From Cladosporium sp. IMV 00045 (taxonomy: Eukaryota > Ascomycota > Dothideomycetes > Cladosporiales > Cladosporiaceae), in the NCBI GenBank assembly GCA_001931905.2, contig MSJI02000728.1:1-64000 (forward strand): DNA of 64,000 bases. Direction: 5' to 3'. This document shows positions 1 through 13,069 of this stretch, piece by piece; position 1 is the stretch's first letter; each line of letters starts with the position of its first letter. The position numbers and the translations under genes are program-made. Below the pieces are notes generated by a model, which did not search any database, was not told the origin of the DNA, and was given only the letters and a program-made list of their open reading frames with translations.

Positions 1-562
1 CTTCGCCTGTACCCTCCGGTGCCTACTGGTTTCCCTCGAGTCGTGCCTCCAGGCGGTGATGAGCTTAGCGGCTACTGGATACCAGAAAAGGTTTGTCGTT
101 CCCTCGAAGCATTGCATAGAACGCTGGACTGACCGTACTCGCAGACGTCTGTCTATGTCTCGCAGTATCCCGCCAATCACTCTTCTCGCAACTTCACCGA
201 TCCAAACGCTTTCATCCCAGAACGTTGGCTTGGTGGCGAGCGCTTCGCCAAAGACAACTTCGCAGTCTTCAATCCGTTCTCCTACGGCCCTCGAGACTGC
301 TTAGGGAAGAAGTAAGTCAAAATAGTCCCAGACAATTCTCTCCGATTCATCATGCTGACATGAAACGCCCGACAGCTTGGCAGCAGCAGAAATGCGACTG
401 GTGATGGCCAAGATGATCTGGAACTTTGACTTCGAGCTGCACCCCGATACCAAGGAAAACTGGCCTAACCAGCGTGTGTTTACCGTGTGGGAGCGGCCGG
501 ACCTTTTCATCCAGCTCAAGCCTGTCGTCAGAGAAGATATTGCTAGTGAGGTGGATGCTTAG
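1..562 (+). CDS. Cytochrome P450, C-terminal part (gene cut by window start)
   Basis: This is the last part of a haem-thiolate monooxygenase. It reads in frame from base 1 in three exons (1-90, 145-311, 376-562) separated by introns of 54 and 64 nt with GT-AG ends. The segment NAFIPERWLGG is the conserved PERF-type region. FSYGPRDCLGKNLA is the haem-binding FxxGxRxCxG signature with its axial Cys, split by the second intron after GK. The end ...LKPVVREDIASEVDA is a normal P450 terminus. The N-terminal half, including membrane anchor and I-helix, lies outside the window, so subfamily and substrate cannot be given. The gene is followed by an MFS transporter, a LaeA-like methyltransferase and a bZIP factor, a mix common in secondary-metabolite clusters. 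No frame break is visible in this part. Confidence 0.85.
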
Positions 563-997
563 GATGAGCTGTGTGAGAGACAGAGTTGATGTTCTGGGCG
601 CAGGCTTGCCGAGATCGGTATGGGAAACAACCAGGATCGAAATGGTCTGCGCATGTTCAAGAAGCAGAAACGCCGACTTGAGACCTTAGAAAATGCATTC
701 GAGAATACTCTGCTCGAACCTGTGAATGACAAAGCTGATTACCGCTCATAAGTGGGACTGCGAAAATCCTGCTCATTAATTCCTGCGCTGTCATGAACGA
801 AAGAATCCCTCAATAGGCGATATTCGAGTATGCAATATCTTTCCTTTGTCAGCAAGACAATCGAGAGGTCGCAATCATGCCCAGATTATATGCTTTCATA
901 GAATTTGTTCAAATTCAACGACATAACCCCTTGCCCACTGGCTCAAGACTGCGTTCGCAATACAAATGAAATGCAGCGTGCAACCCATCCCGGAGAT
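563..997. other. Intergenic, convergent gene ends
   Basis: Space between the ends of the P450 (+) and the MFS transporter (-). I see no further coding signal, repeat or RNA gene. Confidence 0.5.
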
Positions 998-2678
998 CTA
1001 CGTAGCAGTAAAGCGACTCCGAGCTCGCAAACGAGCACCCCAGTACCAAAGCGCGTACATCCCAAAAGTGCATCCAAGAGTGAGACCGGCCAAGACAGTA
1101 ACACCGCGAGCAACTCCCAAGCTCAGAAACAATGGCCGAGAGAAGAGTATAGCCCCGGCGCCGAGAAGTGAGCGGCCAAGTCCATTGCCCGCCATGAGGC
1201 TGGCAGCATACTGAGGATACGACAGAGGCAGGTAGATGAAGATACACTGGAAAACGACGAAGAAGCCCATGTTGTATATTGTGACGCCGATCAGGCTCAC
1301 AATCCAATGAATCTGGCCGTCAGAGGTCCAGGCGAAGATGAAAAGACCGATTGGAGGAAAGAGACAGCCAAGTAGAGCGGGCATTAAGCGCTCTTCCTGG
1401 GGACCGAAGCCGTTTGCTTTCAGTCGTTTGGCTTGCCAGCGCAGGTAAAACAGGTAGATCGGTGTTTGGAGAAGCATGGCAATGACAATCGAGAGGAAAG
1501 CCAGCCCAAGCTCACAAAGATTGAAACCGTATCTGTCGACGTAGACGAATGGGAACGACTCAAAGAAAGAGTAGTAGATCTGCGATTCGTTAGCGTTGTT
1601 GGGGTAGGCCGCCGTTGCGTCAATGACCACTGACCCCGTATATCAAACTCGTGTAGATTGCAACAAAAGCAATGGCAGGATCCACGGCGATGATCTGAAC
1701 CGGCCGCCATAAAGCCTCGCGCACGGCTGCAGAGGCTTGCATATCCTTTTGTTTGAACTCAGACTGACTTCGAAATCGATCACTGCCCGTGATACGACGC
1801 AGCCGCCTCGCGCGACGAAGCAAGATGCTATCCGCGGAGGTTTCTGGCAGGCAGAAAAACAGCAGAGAAAAGTAGGGCCTGCCATCCACAGAATCTCCCA
1901 CATAGACCACCGCCAGGATTTCGCTTGCACAGAGAATCCAGCAATGGTGGGACCAAGAGACGGACCTGCAGTACCAGCAGCCATCCAGAAAGCCATCAGA
2001 AAGGGTAGCTGGAAGATGTCAAACATGTCTCCGAAGGTTGCGCCGCCAGTGGCGAGACTCGGGCTGCCAAAGAACCCTTGCAGAAACCGAAGCACCAGAA
2101 TCCAGCGAGGTTGTCTGCCAGCGCGGCTGGAATAGTGAGAATCACAAACAATCCAAACGTAACGATATAGATCGCGTTGCGGCCAATTCGAGGAACCTCG
2201 CTCAAGGGTGAGAACAACAGTGGGCCTATGCCGTACCCAACCACGTAAATTGAGAGACCGAGCGAGGAGACGGTGATGGACACATCAAAGATGCGAGCCA
2301 CTTCCTCGATGCCTGGAGTGTATATGGCACTGCTGATGTACACAACGAAGGTGTAAAGACATATCTGCGTTGCGATGAAAGACTTCTTGCCAAAACTCCA
2401 GTTGCGCGGGTTGGCAGGGTCGTCGGCGCCGTACCAGTCGACCAGGACATGCGTCGGTGGGATGACGGGTCTCGAACGCTGCTCGGACAGCCTGTCTTCT
2501 GCATACTCAGAAGAGCTGGGAGAGGTTCTGATGTCTGCTCTGGCTTCGAAGGCACGAAGGCATCGTCAACGGTGGACAGAGAGAAGTCTTGCTGGTCCTC
2601 TCGATGCTGGAGCAGACGGTGGCGGCTGATGTGACGGACAAGGAAGCCAAAGGCAGAGTCGCGTATGATGTCGAACAT
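998..2678 (-). pseudogene. MFS drug:H+ antiporter (DHA1 type) with three frameshifts
   Basis: The decoded protein is a 12-TM major facilitator of the DHA1 multidrug type found in fungal toxin and metabolite clusters. It starts at MFDIIRDSAFGFLVRH, a start typical of this group. After VDWYGADDPANPRNWS the TM helices begin (YISSAIYTPGIEEVARIF), followed by the motif region RFLQGFFGSPSLATGG and, in the central loop, LPETSADSILLRRARRLRR. The C-terminal helices run to the stop at 998. One good intron (1580-1634, GTCAGT...CAG) joins SLIYG to IYYSFFESFP. Three other joins need a shift of the reading frame, near 2510, 2100 and 1868. Each is explained by one lost base, and no GT-AG intron fits. The family assignment is firm. 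Whether the gene is dead or the sequence has indels cannot be settled here. Confidence 0.75.
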
Positions 2679-3334
2679 GTTTGCGAAGACTCAAAGCTAT
2701 CGAATCACCTGCGACAGCATCTCTGCTACGGTGTCTGGAGCGCAAAAAAGAGTGAGGCATGCAATGCCACCGGGAGGCAATGCTAGTCGCGAGCGGCTGG
2801 GCAGCGTCCACCTGCCGCCCTAGCATCGGAACTTGGCAAATACGGCATCTCCATCAACGCACGTCAGTGACTCTCCATTCACAGTCACATCGGCTGCGGT
2901 GTAAGCTGACAGAAGGGACAAGAGCAAACAAGATAAGCTTATCCCAATCACCCCCGCGCACGCGTCCCCAGCTTCCACCCACATAACATAACACGGTCCG
3001 GCCGGCTCGGCGGCCCGAGCGTATGCTTACTAAACGTCTCATTGGAAGACACCTCGATACGACACTCTCGCACGGCATGACCACAGGCATAGAGCTTCAG
3101 CCGCATGCATGACCATAAGCACGCGTAAGCACCTTAGCGATGCTTCAATCCACCACGGCTGACGCAAAGACCGGTGAGCAATGGCAAAGAAGTCCAATTA
3201 CAACACTCAGGCATTCACGCGACATTCTGCTTGCCTGGAAAAGCTCTGAAGTAACAAATATCACCCCAGGACAGAGACGATTCCCACATCACAGACTCTC
3301 ACTCTAGCAGACCCAATACGCTCCCACAAGCAAG
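2679..3334. other. Divergent intergenic region MFS / methyltransferase
   Basis: Promoter space shared by the MFS gene (-) and the methyltransferase (+). No open frame of interest and no clear repeat. Regulatory sites were not identified with confidence. Confidence 0.4.
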
Positions 3335-4506
3335 ATGTCTTCCACTACTACGACCACCAGATCACCCGCCCCAGCACAGCCTTACAGCACCGGCGTGAAC
3401 TACCCACTCCCGGCAAAGTACAAACCCCCAATACCAAGATCTCAACAACATTTTACTGACCCCCAACCCACAGCGTCACCGAGCATGCCCGTCTGGAGGA
3501 GCAGTCAGAATGCCTCGCCGACCTAATGGGCCGGACGAACCACGCCCCACTACCAGCAAACCCCTCAACAATCCTCGACATCGGCTGTGGCACGGGCGTT
3601 GTGACGACGCATTTTGGAAACACCAACCCTTCCGCCAGAGTCTACGGAATCGACCTGTCCCCAGTCCCAGACATCCACCGCACGCCACCCAACGTCCAAT
3701 ACATCAAAGGCGACATCCACAACCTCGCAAGCGAACAAGCCGGTGGCTTGGCACCGGGAATCGCTGATCTCGTATTCGCACGCCTCCTGGTCTGCGGCAT
3801 CACGGACTGGCCGGCTTGCGTAGCCCGAATGCGCGACTTGGCCAAACCCGGCGGCTGGATCGAGCTGCAAGACCTCAACAACCAGCTGTTCGATCGCTCA
3901 GGACAGCGTGTCGATGAGGGATTCGAATGGATGCAGATCCTGCGCAGCGCTCTCATGGCACGCGGACTAGACCCCGACGCCGGCCACCACGCTCGCGAGC
4001 ACATGGAACGAGCAGGCCTGGTGGACGTGCACACCATGGAGTACAAGTTCACGATCGGAACGTGGCTGTCAGACCGCGAGCCGGCGACTCGACGTATGGG
4101 CGCGTTCAAAGGCAAAGGCGACCATTTTGTGTTGGCCACGCTCCTGGACGAGGCGCTGGACAAGTCGCAGTATGGGGAGGAGAAGCGAGAAACGTTGAAG
4201 CAGGAAATGCGCCGGGACATGCGGTATAAGCTTGTTGGAGAAGAGGGGATTTATTACACTTTCACTGTGACTTATGGCCGGCGGCCACTGGAAAGTGAGG
4301 AATTTGAGAAACGCAAAGAAGGACCTCGACCAAAGACAGCGGCGGTTCGTGAACTCAAGAAGATTGTATGCAATAATGGTGTCTCTTACATTTCTATGTC
4401 ACCGCAACACATGCACTTGCACATCACAGGTGGGCCAAACGACCAAGCGATGAAGAGGGAGGTCAGTACAAAGGCCGTGTCTGGTCCACGAAGTGCCTTC
4501 TCGTAA
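3335..4506 (+). CDS. LaeA-like class I SAM-dependent methyltransferase
   Basis: Two exons (3335-3417 and 3474-4506) joined by a 56-nt intron give 371 residues. The junction reads NYPLPA-N-VTEHARLEEQ, which keeps the frame. TILDIGCGTGVVTTHF is motif I, the SAM-binding glycine-rich loop, and the acidic strand end YGIDLSP follows. Downstream, PNVQYIKGDIHNL and KPGGWIELQDL match motifs II and III of the Methyltransf_23/UMTA group. That group contains LaeA, the global regulator of secondary metabolism, and many cluster-specific methyltransferases. The fold is firm; the substrate is unknown. The neighbours (P450, MFS pump, bZIP) suggest a role in a metabolite pathway rather than a global one. The open frame is uninterrupted, unlike its two neighbours. 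The last 60 residues after YGRRP look poorly conserved, so the true stop could lie behind an unseen intron. Confidence 0.8.
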
Positions 4507-4695
4507 CTATCATCTACACACTCGCTTGATAAACACCTACGCCCATGCAACCGAAAAAGAGAAAAAGTCTATCTTTCCATTCTCCCTGCATGCCACAGAC
4601 GAGCAGGCTGATACGGCTCGATCCACAGATACGAGGGACCAACATCGCGAAGTAGAAAGCGCATGACCCATCAATCAAATGAAACACAACAGCTA

Positions 4696-5722
4696 TCACC
4701 TACAACCAGGAAATGGCGCACCAAAACCCGTCTCCATGAATTCCATCGGCGTATTCGCCTTGGAGGACGAATTCACTCCCACAGAAGACAACGAGCGCAG
4801 CTTCGAATTGATCGCAGTGAAAAGATGGTCGAGCTCCGGATCAGACTCAAATATCTCCAGAGACACACCCAGACGATGCAAAGACTCCGACCGACGATGG
4901 TGCTCTTCCACTTGGCCAGCGAGAGTGATCTTTTGTCCTTGCAAGAGGGTCTCCCGGGGTGGCGTAGCCGGGGCGGAGAGTTGTGGCGTGGGATATTGGT
5001 AGAGAGGCTTACGCGTTGAGGAAGAGCTCGCGCGAACCAAGTCTTCTCTCATGCCAGAGAACTTGCCATATTCTGGATTTACTAAAGGCAGGTTGTATTG
5101 ACGATCGTGCGTCTGGAGGGGGATCTGGTCTCTGATCAGAGATGTCTGCGCGCCTTTGATTGTGTCGGAGCCCTGAAACCTATTAGCGTTGAAATTCTTT
5201 GAAAACCCTGAGTTTCCTGCAGCTCTCTACAAACAATGACATACTTGAATGGCACCATTCCCCGCTTGCTCCCCGTTTGCTACGTTCATGTCGATATCGA
5301 CCAGATCCAAGTTGAACGCTGTGTCTTGGAATTGACCTTCGAGCAAGGACCATGAATCCTCGAAATTGTGTGTGCTCCCCATGGCTGTCTCCATTTCAGA
5401 TTCGAAGGTGGGACAGATCCACTAGTGGGCTTGGAAGTTGCATCAATCCGACCACGCTTTGTTTGCTGGTTCTTTGATCGACCTCCAGCGCCGTTCTCTT
5501 GAATCACAGACTGCTTGTCGTTGGCGGTATTCTTGGGCCGTTTCCTGTCTCCTTGAAGATGTTAGCAACATGAAATGGATGAAATGTAGGGCCCGTACGG
5601 AATCTTTGCTGTGCCATTCGGTTCTGATGCCTTCGTCTTTGCTCATATTCAGAGGGCTCGGGTACATGCCTACAGCACCCAGAGCAGGAGCTGCACGTTG
5701 CCGATGCGGCGTAGTTGTCCAT
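4696..5722 (-). CDS. bZIP transcription factor, apparent frameshift
   Basis: The first exon (5722-5599) ends in the basic region EYEQRRRHQNRMAQQRFR, with the N-x7-R signature of bZIP DNA-binding proteins. A 47-nt intron (5552-5598) follows, and the basic region continues as DRKRPKNTANDK. The rest of the protein (DSWSLLEGQFQDTAFNLDL, then a 72-nt intron 5173-5244, then GSDTIKGAQTSLI to FGAPFPGCR) lies in another frame. The change of frame falls near 5400-5410 and is explained by one missing base in a TTC run. An alternative is a weak intron with a GTGATT donor. The leucine zipper after the basic region is poor. It stands next to the methyltransferase and could be the pathway regulator; that is inference. 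The DNA-binding assignment is good, the exact protein is not. Confidence 0.6.
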
Positions 5723-6648
5723 AACGTACTTGAAGGGGCGGACCGGTTCGTCTGAAGAAGCGGCCTCGCCACATGATTGAAATACACAAGTACCGGGCTG
5801 GAAGGATTCACATCGGCTCTTTAGATCAGGTATACCTACAAGCTATACAGCCGTTCGGAAACAGCCGCATACAGCCTGAAGCATGAACGACTTGCGGACC
5901 CTCCGATTGGAGGAAAATGGAACCGAGCTGATGGAAGGTCAATCTGGATCGGGGTAAGTGAAGCGCTAGCAGATACCGATACGGCCAGTCCAACGTCATA
6001 GCAATTGTCACGTCGTAAGCTACGGGATGATATAAAAGCTGAAGGATCGATGGTGCGCTTTAGCTGCAAGAGCACCATCCTTTTTGCGTAAGTTCTTGCC
6101 GTCTCAACTAAATCCTTCGAACAAAATGCCGCGCTATTGACCTTCCATCGTCACTCAATCAATGTACGCTCGCATGAAACCGAGAAAGAAAGTCGAGAGT
6201 CCACAAAATACCTATCGGCCCATGATGGTACATGTTCAGCTGGTGGGGAATACGAGCCGGCGTGCATGGACGACAAGTCCTTCCGGTGTGAGAGCTCACC
6301 GATTGGGGGCGAAGACACATGACAATGGAGGATTCGGTGTTGTATGGTGTGTTTCGACAGCGCGAGGCAGTGGTGCCATAGCTGCGTGGAGCCGAGACTC
6401 AAAGAGGCGAAGGATCAAAGGAAAGGAGGGAGGAGCGAAGAATGAGGTTCCTCCCGGCCAAGCCACCGCGCCTTCAGCTCCTTTGAAGTCGACGCGAGCG
6501 CACACCACATAAGATCGGCGCAATTAAATCGGGCCCCAACGGCGAAATCTTGGAGCGGGCTAGAGCGTCCCGACGGACCGCGCGCGGCCCATGATCGACT
6601 GCCGAAAGCCAATCAGCCACGGCCGGTCTCGAACGTGACCTGATGCCA
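5723..6648. other. Intergenic between bZIP and DAHP synthase
   Basis: About 0.9 kb upstream of the bZIP start and downstream of DAHP synthase. A TATAAAAG box-like string lies at 6031-6038 in plus orientation, with no plus-strand gene behind it. No coding signal seen. Confidence 0.4.
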
Positions 6649-8002
<1,354 letters not shown>

Positions 8003-8747
8003 GCTGATAAGAGTGGTCTATCCCTCAAATGCCTCCTATCTCGAGATGCTAAACACAACAAATAGAAGTGCTCTACTATATATTTTCACAATCACAACAC
8101 GACAGCAGTAAATGCAGCCTTCAACAACGACCCTCTCACCCAAAACTCCAAACAGCAAGCACTTGCACCCAACTAAAGCTTACGAACATTGTTGCACGAC
8201 AGACTCGCCTCCCGCCGGTAAGCCTGCATGAAAGACTGCGATGTCCAGTGCATGTTTACACGGGTAAAGCTGCGCCGTGGGTTTGCTTTGACGATATAAG
8301 CTTACACTGAGCCCGTCGCAAGTGGTGGAACATACAAGCGTAAAAGCTTCCCAGCTGACAGAAAGCTTACTGCTGCGTGATCAGGTGCAAAACCGACGAT
8401 CAAAGGGCCGCGTGGTGTGATCAGCGATACCGGCCTTTTAGTGCAGGCAGCATTAGACGAGCGAATTGCTTTTACGTGTCCCGCGATGTCTTCTTTTTCT
8501 TTCTTTGTTGCTCGGCGAAGTCCGCGAGTATTACGTTGTGGCAAGCCACATGCTTCGCATGGATATTCTCTGTAACTTAGGTCTCGGTCTACGTATGCTC
8601 GATCTCTTTCGTCGTATCACATCACGCCTCGGAAAACCAGGAAAGAATTCTGTAGAATCACTCTGATTTATTCATTTACTAGTTGATATTGTCGTGTTAC
8701 ATGTATTCATGTGCTCCCTGCAGCAACGGAAACCCACAGTTGCGAAA
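8003..8747. other. Intergenic, DAHP synthase promoter side
   Basis: Upstream of DAHP synthase and downstream of the ATP-grasp gene. Nothing recognisable; short AAGCTT-containing strings recur (8176, 8299, 8344) without clear meaning. Confidence 0.35.
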
Positions 8748-9744
8748 TCACTGGCCATTGCTCTTGTTTGACTCGAGCAAGCATCCATACATCAGCTCCC
8801 CGCAACTCTGATCCTCCGCCGTCTCGATCCACAAATGCGGCTCAATGCCTTCCAACTCCATGATAACAAAAGAGCCACCCTCACGCAGAACACCATCGAC
8901 ACGCATGTACGGCAGGCCCTGCGGCCCACCCGGCGCCAGGAACCGCTCCTCCATATACCGCACACACTTCCACGCCACCTCGGAAGCGCTGGCAGGGATC
9001 TCGCCCGTCTTGAGCTCGCGGATACCGCCGCCAAACTCGGCCTGGCATCTGAACTCGCCTTTGGCGGGCGTCTTCAGCATGGAGTGGGTGTGCTTCCCTG
9101 CGATGAAGATCATGGAGTACTCGCCAGCCTCGATGCCGGCCTCGTACGATTGAATCATGAGCGCACCGTCAATGCCATCACGGGCAGCGGACTGAAGGTA
9201 TGCTTCGTCCGACTCGCTGAGCTGGGCCGGGTTGCGCACCAGATGCGTGCCCTTCGAGGAGCCAGAGATGGAGGGTTTCAGCACCAGCGGGCCCTTGTCG
9301 CCTTCCCAGCCAGCGAGCTGCTTGCGCACCTCGTCGATAGCGTCAGGGCGCCCGGAAATGTCGATGAAAGCTGTCTTTGACACGGCGAAGCCGGCCTTGG
9401 CGAGGTCTTGGAGGTAGGCTTGCTTGTCGACGTTCCAGAGAATCAACTTGCCATCATTGACCACACGCAGATGAGGATAGCGAGTTTGGGCGGGCAAGAT
9501 CACGTCTTGGAGGAAGGTCGTGAAAGAAATGGCGTGGATGTGATAATTGTTGGCCCAGAGAAAGTGACGACGTCGAAGTGGCAAGGGAATCCGCAGTGAG
9601 GGCCGGATCACGCCAGCTCTGCTTCGTCACTTGGGCGCCACGCTCTTCCAGACGCTGAGGCAGAGTCCAATTCTGATAGTAAGGCCATTCCGCTCTGATC
9701 TCGTGCGGAGGCTGCGTGGTGAGAATGAGAACTCTTGTCGCCAT
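8748..9744 (-). CDS. ATP-grasp domain protein (glutathione-synthetase-like fold), two frameshifts
   Basis: The product has the ATP-grasp fold of glutathione synthetase and DcsG-like cyclo-ligases, enzymes that join an acid to an amine through an acyl phosphate. It starts at 9744 with MATRVLILTTQPPHEIRAEW. The N-terminal lobe contains NDGKLILWNVDKQAYL. The ATP-binding part has GPLVLKPSISGSSKGTHLV, AGEYSMIFIAGKHTHSMLK and the metal-binding end FVIMELEGIEPHLW. The frame from the start runs to about 9583, where the protein continues as FDVV and then, 15 bases later, as FLWANNYHIHAISFTTF in a third frame. Two lost bases, at 9583 and 9565, explain this; no intron fits. A shorter frame (9611-8748, 287 aa) remains open but would lack the first lobe. 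Substrate unknown. Confidence 0.6.
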
Positions 9745-10315
9745 GATCGCGGTGAGGGGAGGGACAATGTCAGGTGCAACCAACGAGAAAGTCAAGTCGA
9801 GGAGGCTCATCTGTCGTATGCCTCCAGAACCGATGAACAACGCCGAGAAAGCAAGCTGGTCAACACGGTACCTTGCAGCACTTCAGCCCCGCAAATTGTG
9901 GAACGGGTAAAGAAACGCTGGCCTTCAACCAGGCCAGAAGGATGCTAGTGGAGTCGCCTATATCCGTGATAAGCTGACGGAAGCGAAGGAGTCGTGGAAG
10001 CGCCTGCAAGTGCCTGACCCTAACCCTACGCGCCTACGTGCCTACGCGCTCTGGGAACACTCGCTCGCCTACACTTACCAGGCACGAGTCACGTCGCATA
10101 CCGCCGACATAATCATGAAAATCAGCTTATGAGCGACTTAAAGCTGAATGTCTGTGTAATTTGGTGTCCACCTGAAATTGCGAGATCGCCGACTTCGCAA
10201 CAACGCATTTCAACCAAAATGACTTGTCCAACAGAAATGACTGCGCGTAACACCAGGTAATTTATAAGGATAGATATTTGTACGAATAGACAATGTAGCA
10301 ACATAGTGACAAAGC
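9745..10315. other. Divergent intergenic region ATP-grasp / P450
   Basis: Promoter space between two divergent genes. No repeat or RNA gene recognised. Confidence 0.4.
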
Positions 10316-12028
10316 ATGGTTTCCCTCATAATTCTCGCGCCAGGCGCCGTTGTGCTGTCCGCCCTACTCTACGGTGTGGGCATCGTCGTCTACAACATCT
10401 TGTTCCATCCATATGCCAAGTATCCCGGTCCATTTTGGGCAAAGATAACACCGCTTTACTCAGTCTGGCATGCCTACATTGGCGATCTGCACATAGACGT
10501 GCTCCGCTGTCACGAGAAGTACGGTGAGTCAACTGTGACGATCGTCTTGAGAGTTGCAAAGCATTTACTGACTCATATAGGACCGGCTGTCAGGTACACA
10601 CCTGACCGTTTGGTGTTCAACACAATTTCTGGATTGCGAGGTGAGTGCCTCCAACCCTGGTGCGAATCTGGCTGGAGACTGACATATGGATCAGCCATCT
10701 ACGGTCCAGGATGCAACACCCGCAAAGCCTCTGGATACGCACCGCATCCCTTCTATCCCCATGTCTACAATACCCACAACTGCATTGATAAGGATGTCCA
10801 CAGCCGCAAGCGTAGGATCGTCCGTCAAGCTTTTGCCGATCCATCGATCTCATCGTCCGAGCAGTATGTCCTCGACCATGTCCGGGACTTCTGTGACGGG
10901 TTGCTTGCTCAAGTGACCGATGAGAAGAAGAGTGGATGGTCTGAGCCTGTCGATATGGCTTTGTGGAGTAAGTCTTTCCCTGCGATAACGTTAACTTGAC
11001 GTTGGCGCAATGCAACTGACGGCAATGCAGCAAACTACTTCACTCTCGACGTTATCTCAGACTTGACTTTCGGTCAGTCCTTTGACATGCTCAAGAACCC
11101 CAAATTGCGCTGGCTAGTCGAGTCCATCGTCAATGGCAACCGCCACATCTACTTGCGCTTCGCCTGGCCGCGCCTCTTCAACATGAGGCCCGACTCCTGG
11201 TACAGCCCAGCCCGCTGGCTCTTCCCAACTATGCTGGAGGACAAGAAGCAGTTCGCAGCAGTGGCTGAAGAGCACTCCCGCGCACGTATGCAGGGCGGCC
11301 AGTCCGACCGAAAAGACATCATGGCCGCGTTGCTCGAAGCGAAAGACCCACGAACCGGCGAGAAGCTCTCCCAAGAGGAAGTCTGGGGCGAGGCGCACCT
11401 GATGATCGCGGCCGGCGGCGACACCACGTCCACAGCCCTGGCCGCCATCTTCTTCTTCCTCTCCCACACGCCAGACGTCTACGCCAAGCTGGCCGCCGAG
11501 ATCCGCTCCAAGTTTGACGACGTTGAGCAGATCCGTCGCGGCAAGGCGTTTGGCTCGTGTGAGTACCTCAAGGCTTGCATTGAAGAAGCGCTGCGGCTCG
11601 CTCCCGCGGCGCCTGGCTCTCTTTGGCGCGAAGTCTGCGACGGCGGTATTACTATCGACCGCGACTTCATTCCACCTGGTCGCGATGTTGGCGTGTGCGT
11701 GTACGCCATCCACCACAACGAAGAGTACTTCCCTGACTCGTTTGCCTTCCGCCCTGAACGCTTCCTCGAGAATGGCACGACCAACACCAACGCTTTCGCG
11801 CCCTTCTCGATGGGTCCTCGAAGTTGTCTGGCCATGCCACTAGCATACCTCGAGCTACAGCTAGCGGTTGCACGTCTCATTTTCATGATGGACTTCGAAG
11901 CCGTGAACAACCAGGGAGGCGGAGCGCCAGAGCTGGGCTACGGTCGCCAGAAGCCTGAGGAATTCCAGATCTGGGACATGTTCAGCAGCAACAAGTTCGG
12001 TCCACTGCTGAGATTCAAGGCCAGATAA
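10316..12028 (+). CDS. Cytochrome P450 monooxygenase, complete
   Basis: Four exons (10316-10523, 10581-10640, 10695-10967, 11031-12028) with introns of 57, 54 and 63 nt; all phases agree. The N-terminus MVSLIILAPGAVVLSALLYG is a membrane anchor, followed by the hinge YPGPFWAK. GPAVRYTPDRLVFNT is the early beta region of fungal P450s. The I-helix is AAGGDTTSTALAA (oxygen activation), the K-helix EALR, and the PERF-type motif FRPERFLENG. The haem loop is FSMGPRSCLAMPLAY, with Cys as the iron ligand. The residue two after the Cys is Ala where most P450s have Gly. The enzyme should sit on the ER membrane with a P450 reductase. The family (isotrichodermin-hydroxylase/benzoate-hydroxylase-like, microsomal class II) is a guess; substrate unknown. 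No pathway link to its neighbours is visible. Confidence 0.88.
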
Positions 12029-13069
12029 AGGAGATAGGATCGATCAAAGGCTGGAAGATTCGGTCAGCTGCGCGAGGTTAGACGAAGTTGCAAGACGGGA
12101 GGCAAGCCGAAGTAGATATCGCATCGAGTTGCATTTCAGGTGTTCATAGGTCGGCAGGGATGATCAGAGAAAACGCGTTTTCAGGCTTAGAAGATAGAGG
12201 CAATGTAGTTGTCAACTCACCGTTTCCGTCCCTCGTGAGCTCTTCTGCGCGTCAAGGTTTCCTATGGCCGTGTAATCGGCAGTGCTAATAGAAGGGTGTT
12301 TGTTCGGAGTCTCGTTAGACCCTGGTCTGTCTTAGATTTCGCCGGATGAAGAGTGTTTCTGTGATCCTTCGAACCCTGAAAGCGAGGCTACGGTGAGCCT
12401 GTAGTCTGCAGCCTGAATCTAGAATACCGCTAGAGCTTTCCCATAGCGCTAGATCCAGAGACACTCATTGTGTCAGAACCTGAAATATTAGCTTTCAACG
12501 TTCACGAAAAGTCCTCGTCCGCTCGCGGCCCGTTCGCGAAGAAATCCGTTAACTACTACGGCGTTTATCATATGGAGATTCCGCTTCATTATTAAAGCGT
12601 CTACCTTGGCGAACGCTTTGAGGTGGCTTCTCTCGACGCTACGATGTTTAATTCTGTATACATATATGCTGTGTTGCCACTTGTAATTGACGTTGAGGCT
12701 CTACAAGTGACTGGAATCCTATGTTGGAAAACGCCTGCACATTCTAGTGCAAATTGCGCAGGCCATACTGACTAGTCGAAGACCACAACACAAAACACTT
12801 TATGCAGGTGATGATGAGCTTATTGGAGTCTCTGAGGTAAATACGCCCCAACCATCTTTCATCCGAGAACATTCAGTGGCTTCGACCGTAACTAACGTTA
12901 CTTCCTGAACCAAAGGCTTCCGGCCATGCCTACACTTTCACACCTTCTTATCCATTTGTGAATTCGGTATCAGTCATGGGAGCAGAAATGAATAGAATCT
13001 TCAATTAACTATGCAGATATGTTGATACATGAACAAAACCTGTCCTACTAAACGTAAAGACCACATGGG
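12029..13069. other. Intergenic, convergent P450 / PAD1 ends
   Basis: About 1 kb between two gene ends. Somewhat AT-rich from 12.6 to 13.06 kb. I see no gene, repeat or RNA. Confidence 0.45.

Noticed and set aside
1420..1710. Overlapping frames on both strands over the MFS gene
   Set aside because: Shadow frames without family resemblance or start context.
998..2678. Programmed -1 ribosomal frameshifting in the MFS gene
   Set aside because: No X XXY YYZ slippery heptamer with a downstream structure was seen, and three events in one gene are implausible.
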